Shown piece by piece: positions 44,647 to 58,074 of a DNA stretch of 64,000 bases (positions within the stretch are counted from its first letter, which is position 1; the number at the start of each line of letters is the position of its first letter). The position numbers and the translations under genes are program-made. Origin of the DNA: Diadema setosum (lineage: Eukaryota; Echinodermata; Echinoidea; Diadematoida; Diadematidae); contig CM067077.1 in assembly GCA_033980235.1 (NCBI GenBank), forward strand, positions 310,001 to 374,000. The letters are read 5' to 3'. The notes beneath the pieces were generated by a model. That model made no database searches, was not told the DNA's origin, and saw only the letters and a list, made by a program, of their open reading frames with translations.

Positions 44647-46979
44647 TAAAGACCAACGAGGAACAATTCTTAGCTACGATAAACCTACGTCTTCCTTTAT
44701 TCCAAGACCTCGCTAGACAATGCATATCATACCCTTGCAGAATTCCTGGGTAAGTTCCCAAGTCGATTGTTCATGCACGTGTCGTTGCTGGTTGGGTCGA
44801 GGGGATTTAGAGATCCAGGGAAAAGCCCCATCATGTGGATTTTACTCACATCCATTCTGACTTCCCCCAATCGACAGAGATGCTTTAAAATTCAAACGAT
44901 CAGCGACATGAGATGTACTCCAGCCCTCCCAGCCGTCAACCGTGGTTAACCTATAAATACCCACAACGGATATCTCAAAATAGACATCCCAGCTGAATTC
45001 ATGAACTCTACATCAAAGTGTTTGCTATTCACACTCGAAGTTCAAATTATTGTAAGAGAAGACGACGCGATGTTAGATAAAGAAATGTTCCAACACTGAA
45101 CAGACGTAGTAAGATTACAGGCTATGGCGTTTCAAAATGAATGCTTTAGGTTTTATAGCACAACTTCAATCATATTAGCATCTCCAGTCGTCCAGCATGA
45201 TAATGAATAATTCCAGTAATTATTGTTCAAATATGCAATGACTTTTATGACTATATTTGTTTATGATTAAACGATCTTTTCCGTCTACGTACATTGAACT
45301 CTCGCTTGTTGATTTTCCCCCTTAAAACCATGAGTCTGGAATCCTTTCGTTCTTTAATAGTCACTGAAGACGTTGAATGTTGAATATTCTGATGGTATTG
45401 GGTAGTTTGGTATATAGATCTGACGTAGGATAAGCGGTATAACTGTCACTGCTTGTTCCGTTACATCCCGCGGAGCTTCTGCATGATACGTTATGACGTG
45501 TTCCAATCAATTAGACAGCTCTAGTCATTTCAAACATCATCTTTTTGTAATGTCTGCCGAGTTGGCTCTCCTGGCAATGAGCAAGGCCGACGACCATTGT
45601 ATCCCAAGAGTGACGTTTAACGTGACTTATGGTCCCACACGTAGAAAATCGTGTCACGCGTGTAACCCCATCGTTTATTGATCTCAAGGAGGAAGTTGGT
45701 CATCATTAGACCACAAGCACGTGGGGGACGACAGAGAAAACAGCAATCTTGTCAGTCGTCACTCACACCAGCTTGGCCCGTTCGTCCCATCTAACACCGA
45801 CGTTATATCGAACACTGACGATTAGCAGGGCCGACACTGCATGGCTTTTAGGTCTTAGATGGTGTAACTATGTTGTGAAGATCTGGGTTTGAGTAACCCT
45901 TGACATGCTTAATCTACGCATATAGGGACCTTATAAATAACTACCTTGGCTCCATCACCATGTATCAACTTTGACCAGAGGTCTAGCAAGAATCAACTTG
46001 ATACACTTACCGCCAGACTCCGTTTTGCTGATCTAATACAAAATGTTCAATTCTCCCAGTCGCGTTATTGGTTATCGTTACCATTGTACTTGCCCTTCGT
46101 AGGCATAATTCATGCTATAATCCCTATCCATAGATCACTCACGATTAAAACAAAATTTGTCCAAATCGAACAACTTTTGATGAAGTCCTAGTCGATATAC
46201 ACGTCTCCTTTTGTGGCTTTGGAGTGATCTTATTTGCGAGGAAACATTTTTAGTTTCTCTCTTATCAGCGCTGGGTTGAACAGAATAATAAGGCTCACTT
46301 AAAGAAAGGTTCTATAACTTAAGAGGCTATAGCCTCGGTAAATAACTCTGTATGATAAGACATTGATTATGAGAAACGTCTTCAGTAATTTTGTACCCAA
46401 AGTGGAAGAAGAAAATGATGTTTAGTGATGATTTTTTTATGTAACTCTGCAGAAATAAGTTAGAACATGATTCTTTCCTTTTTATTTCCTTTTTTTTGTG
46501 GGGAGGGGAGGACTACTGGTTACTTCTGACAGAATGAAAATAAGATATGTTCAAATTCCTGTGTTAATTTTCATGATAGTTGACGTTCATGATACATTGA
46601 CATTAAAGTGGATCAATGAAAATATCTCTCTGCTTTGGTAAAGTTTTGACCATGATCTTGAGAGTTGTTTGTTCTTATTCCAAGTGGCATTCTCTATAGA
46701 GGTGATTTCGTCTAAAATTCAAGAATGGTGGAAATATTACAAGGATTACGATATGTCACGTCGTTTGTAATGCACTTATGATGTCTGTCTGTAAAAGTGA
46801 ATTTACGCAACAAACACTCATGTAGTAACGCCTCAGTGACTGAAGTAAGTGTACGTGTGTGGGTGTGTATGTGGGTGTGCGTGTGTTTGTTTAAATTTGT
46901 GATTGTGTAAAGTCATTAAAGTCATTGTTTGTTATGCTTTCTCTATTTGTTTTCTTCTGTAAATATTGTTGATTTCTTG

Positions 46980-47040
46980 TATTTTGTTAAAAATGTTGAA
47001 GCGCTTTGAGTCTATAAAAAGGGTGATATTATTATAAATT
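46980..47040 (+). repeat. Possible SINE/LINE 3' tail
   Basis: TTGAAGCGCTTTGAGTCTAT followed by AAAAAGGG and ATTATAAAT resembles the GCGCTTTGAG...TATAAA tail found in several retroelement families. Motif resemblance only. Confidence 0.35.
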
Positions 47041-47369
47041 GGTCATTATTTAAAGTCAATTGTAGGCAGACATTCAATTGATAAAGCGTTCACCACTTTT
47101 CTCCATCTAAAAGAAAGAATGACTACCATCATTCCTACTGATCTGCCTGCATGACACCCACCCTACTTTAATCCCTCTACCATAAATAGATCCAGCGGAT
47201 CGGGAAAGCTGACGTATCCCTTTCCTCCTGGCTCCCCGAGCTTCTGGCGGCACCTAACGACTTCTTCTCTCAGTCATTTAAAGACGACTATATCCGGGTC
47301 GGCATGACGTGGCTCTCTTCAATTCGTTAGGAGCCTCCTCCTTTTAATTTTCTTCGTCTTCCTCCTCTT

Positions 47370-47420
47370 CCTTCTTCTTCTTCTTCTTCTTTTTCTTCTC
47401 CTCCTCTTCCTTCTTCTTCA
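47370..47420. repeat. (CTT)n / pyrimidine-rich tract
   Basis: Imperfect CTT and CTC trinucleotides. Confidence 0.8.
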
Positions 47421-47518
47421 ATTTGACATGTGATTATTATTGTCGATGACAACTTTTGAAGCAAAATTATAGATTTGGGAACATTTCTACATATCAATCA
47501 TGACTGAAAGACAGATAC

Positions 47519-47823
47519 ATCGATAGATAGATAGATAGATAGATGGATGGATAGATAGATAGATAGATAGATAGACAGATGGATAGATGATAGATAGATA
47601 GATAGACAGATGGATGGATAGATAGATAGATAAAGATGGATAGATAGATAGATAGATAGATAGACAGATGGATGGATAGATAGATAGATAGACAGATAGA
47701 TAGATAGATAGACATATGGATGGATAGATAGATAGATAGATAGACAGATAGATAGATATATAGACAGTTAGATAGATAGATAGACAGATGGATGGATAGA
47801 TTGACAGACAGATGGATGGATAC

Positions 47824-47856
<33 letters not shown>

Positions 47857-47908
47857 CAGATGGATAGATAGATATACAGATAGATAGGTATAAGATAGAT
47901 AGATAGAC

Positions 47909-47943
<35 letters not shown>

Positions 47944-47950
47944 CGAATAG
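47519..47950. repeat. (GATA)n tetranucleotide array
   Basis: About 430 bp of GATA (TAGA) repeats with scattered GACA and GGAT variants. The long Ile/Tyr/Leu/Ser frames read from the minus strand are repeat artefacts, not genes. Confidence 0.95.
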
Positions 47951-50247
47951 ATAGACAAATAGATGAATATATGCATACATTGGCACAAAAACGTATAAGT
48001 AGAGTTCTCTTAGATCTAAAATGCGCTTGATAAAATGTAAAGATATAAATGCATACATGCAGGTATATATATACACACATTATGCCTACTTGGAAAGACC
48101 GTTTGATATAGACAGAGATAAAGTGGATGTAGATAGCATTATGTTGAAGTAACACCTCCCGTAGAATGAAAATTTTTCGTGTTTTTTTTTACGAACTCTG
48201 GATTCTTTATTCTTTATAAAACAGTGTTTGAACCTCTGTGGTCATATCCTCTAGGACATATAAGATGTATTTCATTTTAGTGAAATAGAACAGTGAAAAG
48301 AACACGCTGGGGAGAAAATTGCTAAATGTACAGCTGAATTTTATGGGAAGTTTATATGAAGTATTGATAAATGCAGCAATATCGTTGTACAATAAAGACC
48401 ACATCGGTGAGGTTTTATGAAAATTGGATAATCCATTCAAAATTTAAGAATGTTAAAAGTTGTGGTCCTACCATCGCTGGTTAAGAAGGCTACAGCAATC
48501 CGTGAAGACATATATAATATTGGGATGATTGAAAGAAAATATAAAGAGAGCTCCACATGTTTTGATTTTTTTAACATAATGAAAGAGCAGTTGCCTCCTT
48601 CAGAAGGCCTAGGGAATATCATTGCCCTTTATGTCCGTAATAAGTCCATAGAATGTGTACTTCTCTATGAGTATCTTATGGAATTCTCTGTGCATTTTCT
48701 TTATATTATTCCACCATACTATTACATCACGAAATCCAAAATAGCATATCCAGTGATGACGGCAAATTGATGTGAATGAAACTTCGAAAATTCATAACTT
48801 TTGAACAGAATTTCCTTAAAGTTCACTGATATGTCCTCATATACTACTTCTGCATTCACTAAATCCATCCTATTTGGGTCAAATTCCCCTGTAATCCATC
48901 AGCATTTCTCGAGGTGAAAAAAAAAAATATGTGTAACTAACGAAGACACAGTTTTACAACTTATCCTCTCTAATCAGTACACTTTTGTAAATTATCTCAA
49001 ACGGTCTCTGCTGTCGTTGATTATGAAGAGAAAAATTATATGATGTAACGTACTGCGTGGGTAGGTTCATAATCTAAAGCAACAGATTTATTTCATTGAG
49101 GAGACGAGTGTATCCTGGAGGAAGGAGAGCTAATTACGATTGATTGTTTCTAATTCTACGTCTATCCTGGCCTCTCATGGTCACGAGTTTGTAGAATACA
49201 AACAAAAAAAATGGATTTAAGAATTTAGTCTACAAAAACAGCCACGAAATCAGAGTTTTCATATTTATCTTTGTTGTATCATGGAATAGTGCCGTGCATG
49301 GTTGTGTACACTGTGATGTAACGCGGAGTGGCCTCATCTTGTAACACACCGTCATGTTCGATCTCTTCGTCTAATGATGATAAGGCTTGAGTAATCCAAC
49401 TCAAGACTGTCAACAGACATGTTAGCTGTCCTCGGAAGTCACTCGAAGAACTTGACAAGAGTTGAAAGTGATGAAATAGGGACTTTGTGTTTATGTTTTA
49501 ATCACTAGCAATTTACATACAAATAAGTGTCACAGACTAAATACGTGGGACAATTAACTTCATATTTAAGAGGAAGGGGGTCTTGTTGAGGTTATAATTC
49601 CTTTGAATTCGGAAATACCTGTATTCCTTTTATCATTATACAGCTGCACTTGCGCATATCCCAATTGGACTGTATCTTCATTTCTATGTGAGGGACACCA
49701 TCTAGTGTATTCTGGAACGAGTGCGGATATGGAGAAATGTCATTACCTGCTCTACTGTTCATTTTTAAGTCGTTTTGGTTGGTAATTTGGTGAGTTGTGT
49801 TGTTTTCTATTGCAGACAATAGCACGAATTACCACCAACTACATCACAATTACTGGTCATCAAATCAGAGGTTTAAAACCACAGACTAGGACCTAAGACG
49901 CCAGGTTGTTGCAGACGACTGCCGGAATATGAGCAAAAGGCGGGAAGTCGTTGTCTCCGATACGTTGACCACTGGAATCAGAGGTCTTACACATCAGCCA
50001 CAGGAACGACCAGGCCCGTCTCTGTGCACAATCAGTGGGAACCTTCTCAATTCTAATTCTAGTTTTCTAATTAGGTCTATATCCTTTTGTGTTCGATGTT
50101 GAATATTATTACAACAGTAAAGCGTTGGTAAAAGTGTGCTACGGCAGTACTGATCCAACCGTGAACTGTGTCTGTTTTGTCTTGAAGGCAGTAACAGAGA
50201 AGTTTCTGTTTCGTGAGTTTGTTTCTACTTTTCTTCTCTCATTGTTC

Positions 50248-50288
<41 letters not shown>

Positions 50289-53200
50289 CTGGAAGCTGGT
50301 CTGATTAACTATAAGTATAGTACAGAGAATGTGATTTAAGACGAGATGATTTAGTAAACAAGGAGATTGCGTGAGACATGGCCTCTCGTGTTGGAAAGGA
50401 AGTTGTTAGGACAACTATTGTTGCAACATAAGGGAGTCCGTCATGACCATGACGTCATTTCGTGCCATAATAAGGTGGCATCTTGATACATGACGTCATT
50501 ATCGTATATATCACACTATGGTATCGGGCCTCTCGGACCTGTAGCAACAAATACAGTAAAAGTGGGTTAAAGCTTCCCAAAAGAAATCTATACTTTGTGG
50601 AAAAAGCGCTCTCCCTGAACGTATACATCCAAAATGGAGCATTTGTAATGTGTCTACAAACAATAACCAAGTAACAAAGGGCCAAGTTAATCTGTAATGC
50701 TCTATTTCCATCTCTAGTTTCAGAGTCGTTTAGCTTTAATAAGCGTGGCAAACATGTCCGTCATACCTTTTTTTAACCTTGCTAGCGTGTTAACTGCTTG
50801 CAGCGCGTTTTACGATGCGCGTGAGGATCTCAGTGCACTGTGATAATGAGGGGAAAGGACACGTGACTCGATCTGGAAATCAGTCAGGAAAATGCCACGA
50901 AATCTAATTACCGCCAACTCTATGTCTTGAGATAGCTGTGCTGGTTAAAAGCACGTGTTGAACTGCACTTCGGGCTGTATGGAGACATTCAAGCTGTGGT
51001 GTATCTTAAAAACCAAATCTTCAAACTGATCTGAGCAGTCACTACACTTCTTCAATTATTCTCTTTAGAAAAAAAAAAACAAAGCAAATAAATCAAAACA
51101 CAAAACTTGTGCAGTATCCCTAGACGGTGGAATATTACCTCTTTAAATTAGAAATTCAACACCGCTAAACACCTACACATTTGAGATTCAACGTCTGTTA
51201 AAGTTAACAGTATGTCATTTTAAGATATATATCATTCATTATTATGATTTTAGTTCTTTAGAATCATTCTATTGTATCAATTATTTTAAGTCAAGCATAA
51301 CCCAGTAAACATCATTATTTACTTCCAAGCAGATTCCCAGTAGATTCCCAGTTCTGTTCGAGAACAGATAAATGTTTGAACCTGTATGGATTGAACAGCA
51401 CGCCATACTTTTAAGATATTTGCTAAGGCATTGTACGACGCCGCTACAAACCACATTTCTATATTGCGTTTAGAAATGCTTGTTAGTATTTTCGACACTT
51501 CGTCATTTGTTCCACATTTGGGAATTTGTTTGGCTATCATCTTTTTTATTTATTTTTTTCGCATGATTCAGCAATTGGAATAAGTTTACTGAAGAAGGAT
51601 GGTAAATCGTTTGTTTTATCGCTTGCATCCCTGCCACAATTTCTCACAAAGTATGACAGGATAAGACAGTGCACAGTTTAATGAGAAAAGAGTTTTGTAT
51701 ACTTCACTGGAGAGTCTACCCGTCTTCTAGAAGGGTCTGTAGCTATATCACAACGTAAGAATTGAATAAAGAAATACGAATAGGGGTGGATTTCTTGAAC
51801 TTTCGTACTCCCCTGAGCTTTACATTACATTACATTACAAGTAATGAGTAGAAGATGGTCGCAAGTCGTTTCAATTTTCGATGACTTCTTAGGCCTACAA
51901 GGTACAATCTACTCTCATTTTTCCCTGGTGATATTCACAGTCAAACTTAAGAGCACCGTTTACTTGTAGGTTGTTATCCTGAAAGTTTTTAAATAAACAT
52001 GAAGTTATTTCAGAAGGTTTCATGGCATCTGAACTAATAAGTGTTTGAATATAATTATGGAACCAAAAGAGTGGGAATTTTTTTTTTTTTGTAAAACTAT
52101 GATATTCGTTATATCAAGAAGATCTGCTTGCTTGATGATGAAATATGTCCAGCTCTTAGCACTTCTCATTGAAGTCTAATATTTAATCTCAACGTGCTAA
52201 ACACTCAATTTTCACCTCAAGACACAAACCTCCCTTGGATTAGCTATCTGTCTAGCAAAGAAGTGCGGAAATCCAAGGATGCCTGTCTGTGTCCGTTCAT
52301 GTATAATTCTATTTGACGTGTGGCCATGAACTCAGCAAAACGAAAGTGGATGCCCCAAGTAAACAACTAATCGGGAGAAGCAGTGGTTGCTATATACGAC
52401 ACAAACACAAGAATGACATCAACTATAACAGCACATTATGATACACACGATGAACACATTCTTTGTTTATACAATATATTACAACCTAATATAGAGTTCT
52501 TAGTAATATAGATACGTACATAATCATAATGCAAATATTTATGAAAACGAATGCATTAATTCCACAAACATAGGATGTAATATTATCATCTGGTTTATAT
52601 AATCATGTCATGAAAAAAAGTATACCAATGTAGTTTATTTGAATCGCATTGTTCGACTTGGTGACAGTCACTGTGGATTTTGTTATTATTACGGCAGACA
52701 GTCGTAGTAGGCCTATATACACCAAAATAAAATGGGATCTATAATCAGCTTGTATTAGAGAGGAAGATTTTGGTGAAGGTGGGTGAAAGATGAAGTGTTT
52801 TGACAATAGAAATTCTAATTCTAAGAAATTTCTGTTGTTTGCTTGTTATTTGTTCTGATGTTGTTTTTGTTTCCTGAAAGTGATATGTATTATAATAGCT
52901 CTTACACCTCTCTGATGGAACGTCTATTCTTACGGCCAAAAGATGTCACTATGAGATGAGTTACCATAACGGCAGTGACGTCATAGAAACACATGCCACT
53001 CAACTAATTGTCTGTATCATCGCTACATAAAGTTCTGTAAGAATAGCAATCTGTCCTTGTCCTGGAAACTTTGCCAAATGTTGGAGATGTTTCATACTTC
53101 TGGCCCGATCCAACGGTTTCAAACTCCTTGGTAACAGAGAATTGACAGCCTCTATTCAAGACTTCATTTTCTGCATGGTTCTCTTTATTCTTCTTTCTAA

Positions 53201-53727
53201 CACACGTCTTCACCGTGAACTCCAAGTTGGCCCCCCAGTCTATATCTAGCCTGCTTCGTGCAAGCCAGACACGCCAGGGTTGCTGGCGCTGATGACTAAC
53301 AGTGGGCGAGTCATCGCTCTGCGCCCCCGAGTTGACCTTACCTAGATTTTACTTGAACATGTTGAAGGAAATAACATTCCCGGATGTAATTTTGTCTTGC
53401 ATTACTTTAAGTCATGTATAAAAAAATATTGGCACAGAGTCCCAAGATACAAAGTATGAATTACTTCTGAAACGGCTTTCGAGTTCAAGGGACTGTTTTG
53501 CTCACAGCACGGAGTACCAAGCAAAGTGAACTTATAATTCATCACAGAATAATCAACAGCGAAAGCAACTTTCACCAACAGACATAAAAACATAGTCTTA
53601 TACAGCCAAGGGTTGTATACTTAGAAAATGATTGATACTTGTAAACATATCATAAACACCAAACAGTCTCGCTTACAACACTTGATTTCCTTTTGAAGAC
53701 TAGTGGAAAATTGTTGAATTACCACTG
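47951..53727. other. Intergenic region, no gene seen
   Basis: AT-rich with short unconvincing frames. It contains (CT)n at 50251-50284, short A- and T-runs (about 48917-48928, 51069-51080, 52079-52091) and a triple TTACA repeat near 51821-51838. Confidence 0.45.
50251..50284. repeat. (CT)n microsatellite
   Basis: About 16 CT dinucleotides. Confidence 0.9.
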
Positions 53728-53772
<45 letters not shown>

Positions 53773-53778
53773 TTAATA

Positions 53779-53819
<41 letters not shown>

Positions 53820-53960
53820 TTAATATACTACTACTACTTCTACTACTACTACTACTACTACTAGTAGTAGTAGTAGTAGTAGTACTACTTCTACTACTAC
53901 TACTCCTAATACTACTGCCACTCTACTACTTCTACTACTATTTCTACTACTACTACCACA
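53728..53960. repeat. (CTA)n array with strand switch
   Basis: CTA trinucleotides run to about 53860, interrupted twice by the same TATTAATATA segment. They then flip to TAG (about 53862-53882) and back to CTA, making a perfect local palindrome. Confidence 0.9.
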
Positions 53961-54053
53961 ACACTACTCTTGGTATACTCGTTGTAAATCATCTATACCA
54001 GTTTTGGAGAGGAAAAGTGGTAAAATGACTTTATGTTTTGGGGTGTTTGGTTT

Positions 54054-54057
<4 letters not shown>

Positions 54058-54102
<45 letters not shown>
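54058..54102. repeat. (GT)n microsatellite
   Basis: About 22 GT dinucleotides. Confidence 0.9.
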
Positions 54103-54109
<7 letters not shown>

Positions 54110-54473
54110 TTTTAAGCCAGTTGAAGAATCTTCTGTAGGCGTCGCTGTATTCCCCAATATTCTACTACTGAGATACTATAGCTCTAAGATTCTACCCGAG
54201 GACGACTAACAAACTGAGATTCGTCGCAAAACTGTCATTTGTTTAAATTAAACTCCCTGAAAATAATGTGTGTCTCAGAGCATGTCATTTAGGTAGACTT
54301 TTACAATAACTTTTTAAACACAGATGTTCGCTACATTATTATTATATTTAAATATATATATATATATATTATTTGCGTAGTCAACCTGAACTGGAGTCTA
54401 CGAACCCCAACAGCAAATTGCTTTTTTCATTTTAATCAAATAGTATTACAAAGAATTGTGTGCTTTCCTTGCC

Positions 54474-55101
54474 GGAAAGAACACAGTGTCCCACAGTGTG
54501 AGGAACACATTGTGAACATAGTGTGAACACAATGTGAACACATTGTGAACATAGTGTGAAATCTCTTCACACTGTTAAATTCGAGCGTTTTAACAGTGTG
54601 AACACATTGTGAATCATCAATCCATAGTGTGACACAGAACATTACCATGTGAACACTCTGTGAAAGCCAAACCACAGTGTGAAATCATCTCCACGCTGTT
54701 AAATTCGAGTGTTTTCACATAGCCGACTATGTGAACATTCTGTGAAAGCCAAACCACAGTGTGAAATCATCTCCACGCTGTTAAATTCGAGTGTTTTCAC
54801 ATAGCCGACTATGTGAACACTCTGTGAAAGCCAAACCACAGTGTGAAATCATCTCCACGCTGTTAAATTCGAGTGTTTTCACATAGCCGACTATGTGAAC
54901 ACTCTGTGAAAGCCAAACCACAGTGTGAAATCATCTCCACGCTGTTAAATTCGAGTGTTTTCACATAGCCGACTATGTGAACACTCTGTGAAAGCCAAAC
55001 CAGAGTGTGAAATCATCTCCACACTGTTAAATTCGAGCGTTTTTACATAGTCGACTATGTGACCACACTATGAACACACTGTTGGACACTGTGCTCTTTC
55101 C
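54474..55101. mobile_element. 628-bp terminal-inverted-repeat element with internal satellite
   Basis: The left end GGAAAGAACACAGTGTCC and the inverse of the right end GGAAAGAGCACAGTGTCC continue to about 27 bp with two mismatches. The interior is built from TGTGAAC and TTCACAC words and a five-copy 82-bp tandem array. A 14-15-bp inverted repeat (about 54558-54594) sits near the left end. No coding capacity and no clear target duplication. It is best described as a non-autonomous DNA transposon of unknown superfamily. Confidence 0.65.
54644..55056. repeat. 82-bp tandem repeat, five copies
   Basis: The word TGAAAGCCAAACCA starts at 54661, 54743, 54825, 54907 and 54989, exactly 82 bp apart. 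The copies are almost identical; the last has several changes (for example ACACTG for ACGCTG). Each unit contains the palindrome ACATAG-CCGA-CTATGT. There are no unique spacers. Confidence 0.92.
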
Positions 55102-55395
55102 AGTAGGCTTCTAAAAAGGCATGTTATTATTTCTTGAAACAAATCATCGATATTTTGGACGTCATATCCTCAGCTAAGAAAGAAATGTTAACTCAACTTC
55201 TCTGACTGGCCTAGCAACAGAAGTTTGTAGGTCAGAGGATAATTAACTTTCTTGACCCAATGCATACTCGCGAGACCTTTCACAAGAAAGACGCCGAAAT
55301 TACATATTCAATCTTAATCGTGAAATTTTGAATCTCATTTTCAAACAACGGGAACTGCAGAAGATGTATTTGGACACTCAAGAACGTAGCAATTA

Positions 55396-55404
55396 TTATT
55401 ATCA

Positions 55405-55451
<47 letters not shown>

Positions 55452-55551
55452 CATTATTATCATCATCGTTATTATTATTATCATTGTTATTATTATTATC
55501 ATCATTATCATTATCATTATTATTATTATCATCATTATCATTACCACCATT

Positions 55552-55583
<32 letters not shown>

Positions 55584-55592
55584 TTCGACTTT
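55396..55592. repeat. (ATT)n / (TTTA)n compound microsatellite
   Basis: TTA and ATC trinucleotides for about 160 bp, then TTTA tetranucleotides. Confidence 0.9.
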
Positions 55593-57301
55593 CAGTCCAA
55601 AATATCAATATTACCTAATTCTAAATCAAAACATTACTATGGGGAGTTATGTCAGATGGGAAGAATAAGTTAATCACCAAGCTTAAGTTGTAATAACATG
55701 CTTTCATCCACTGGACAACCTTCGATCTCCCAAGAACGGACGGGCCAACCTCGTCTCCCCTCCCGAGATATACCTTCCACCCCTACGGATAAAAATAGGT
55801 TTAATCTACACGAAGATAGAATAACGAATGGCTTAATAGGCTGATTGCCCGCTAGAGGCGAATCCTGTTTAAGATCGATTTAGAGATATGTCATCACCTT
55901 CAGAGTCAATATTTCCCTTAAGTCTTATCACGTGACAAGTGACATTTTCACTGTATGACCTTCACTATTGCCCTAGAAGGCAATATGTGCCTACACCTAT
56001 CCGTCTCTAACGTATCGCAGAAATTGATTCCAGGTTAACTCTCAGAGACCCGAAGTGTTGATTTTACCATGTGCGTAACAAACAGGCTACCGTCTAAAGG
56101 ACGCTAAGAATAAATCAAAGGCACTCAACAGTTATTTGAAACTCCTCTCAAATTTTTCCAAGCATGACATTAAACTGGGCCTCAGTAAATGTGACGTGTA
56201 ACCATTACAAATAAGTCCACGACCGTAATGACAAATTTCGTTTGCTATTAAGATGAATCTGATTTTTATACTTTTTATACTATCTTGGGCTCTAGTCTAC
56301 CCCGGTACGTACACTCGTATATAGACATTAATCTAGTGAAGAATCCCTCTTGACCCAGGAGTGGAAGTTGGTAACTGACAGTGCTGAAGCAATGATAATG
56401 GGAGAGACCTGTGAAAGAGGACTATCAGCACTACTAAGACTGTCCTGGGTTAATTAGACTATGTGACTTGATTGCGCAATCTAATGTAAGGACCATGAAA
56501 ACACCAAAGAACAGGAGAAAAGTGTAAACGAATTTTATTCATTGGTAGTTCTATTTCCCGTCAGTACATAAAAGGTATTAGATTGAATTTTTCAGTCGAC
56601 ATTTCCCTTTATAAAATTTTCTTGGAACATTAGACACTCTAAAGATGACTTCCATCTGTAAGAGGAGCCGGAAGAACAAACTCCCTGGCAAACTATCCCT
56701 TTCGCACAGAAACATAGCACATATGTTGGGACACCTGATGTGGGTATAATGTATGAATTTATGTTGGGACACCTGATGTGAGTATAATGTATGAATGTAT
56801 GAATGTATAATGTATGTATGATGTCATACTGAAGCACACATGTTATGTTGGCTATATTAGTCCCTGTTAAGAGTCTTGAAAGGAGCGGGAGAAGACTAAG
56901 CGTGTGCCTGAGAGGTCTGCTGTTCCCCCTTTATACACATAGCACATAGAGCATTTTTTGTCTTCCACTCTTCTTGTAATGCTTTGTGATATCAGGAAAT
57001 GTCTATCACATTGTAAAGTATAAGGAACAAATAACACCTTTGCAAAAAGCAACAAAAATTGGAAAGATTGTTTATCAAACCAAACATTACTTGCATCTTG
57101 TTATTTCTTTCAGTTGGTTAAAACCTTTCAAGATGGAAAATTATATTTTCCGTTTTATTACTTTATTCTCGCGTGTATTTTTCCAGTGATTTGTATCTTT
57201 TGCTAAACAAACTGAATTGATTTAGATAACCTGGCATTGATCTCTTGAAAACAACTGCCTTGATTTCACTTGAATATTAATGTATCGTTTTCCACAGCGT
57301 G
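55593..57301. other. Intergenic region, no gene seen
   Basis: No supported gene. A 38-bp unit containing GTTGGGACACCTGATGTG is duplicated in tandem at 56723-56797. Confidence 0.45.
56723..56797. repeat. 38-bp tandem duplication
   Basis: Two copies starting ATGTTGGGACACCTGATGTG at 56723 and 56761, differing by one base in that core, followed by short ATGTATGA repeats. Confidence 0.8.
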
Positions 57302-58074
57302 GAAAATGTTCGTCGCTTACGGGCCGAACTGTTTGAGGGCGCTTTCCAAGATTTTGTAAATTTAATTTAGGTGGCGAGAATAGGTAACGTGAGGGATCAT
57401 ATTTTGAGTGATAACCCTGCTGATGTTTTTGAAATTAGTCTTAATATTAACAAAAAAGTGTACCCCTTAGTGTCAGTATCTTCAAAAATGATTTACAATA
57501 TTTTTATTGGTACCATTGAAGATTCTTTTCTTTCAAAACACCCAGAAGTAATAGCATTAAACAGGGATAGATCGGCTACTGCAGTTTGTTTTTCTATTCC
57601 TAGAATTTCGACACTAGACTGGAAGCTGAGAGAATTCCAATATAAGCTTCTGCACAATGTTATTTTTTTTAATGATAAACTTCACCAGTTTGGAATAACA
57701 CAATCAAATCTGTGCTCCTTTTGTAGGGAAGAGGTTGAAACATAGTATCATATATTTTATGACTGTCCTTTAGTTTATCGAATATGGAACGAGGTAGGAA
57801 ATAAACTAAAATTACCTCAGTTTGTTAATATAAATTGGCTTGACGTTTTACTTGGATTCAGGGAAAATATCAAACTCGATGCTTTGTTGAATCATGTGTT
57901 AATTTTGATTAAGCATATGATTTATGCTAACCGTATTTTAAAAGTGAAAGAGTTCCAACCTGTAAAGAAATATCTAGGGCAATCGCTACCTCAAAACAGT
58001 CTGAATATGAAAAAGCAACTTTAAAGGATAAATTGACATTACATTACGCGAAATGGGAAAATTATACTTCATGA
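57302..58074 (+). pseudogene. LINE reverse transcriptase C-terminus, broken
   Basis: The longest open part (57371-57745) starts at a GTG, not an ATG, and runs up to an in-frame TAG. It shows the LINE pattern of a Trp-Lys-Leu-Arg-(x)2-Gln-Tyr-Lys helix, then the zf-RVT Cys pair (CSFC), with the partner DCP residues after the stop. Reading continues in the same frame past the TAG, then needs a frame change near 57975 to reach the natural end at 58074. A second in-frame TAG lies upstream at 57368-57370. The copy is therefore dead. It is distinct in sequence from the remnant at 3175-3600. Confidence 0.75.

Larger units (their letters stand above)
40448..46979. other. Intergenic region downstream of receptor C
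   Basis: No supported gene in 6.5 kb. The first 300 bp are probably 3' UTR of the 38858 gene (AATAAA at 40751-40756). Noted repeats: a T-run (about 41025-41041), a TG-rich tract (about 41945-42010), an AC-rich tract (about 42409-42440), a T-rich stretch near 43480-43506 and (CT)n at 44559-44646. Confidence 0.5.

Noticed and set aside
47487..48155. Long Ile/Tyr/Ser/Leu frames on the minus strand
   Set aside because: They are translations of the GATA tetranucleotide array, open in all phases because the repeat has no stop in that direction.
54644..55056. Regular repeats considered as a CRISPR array
   Set aside because: The whole 82-bp unit is repeated with no unique spacers, in a eukaryotic genome. 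It is a satellite-type tandem array.
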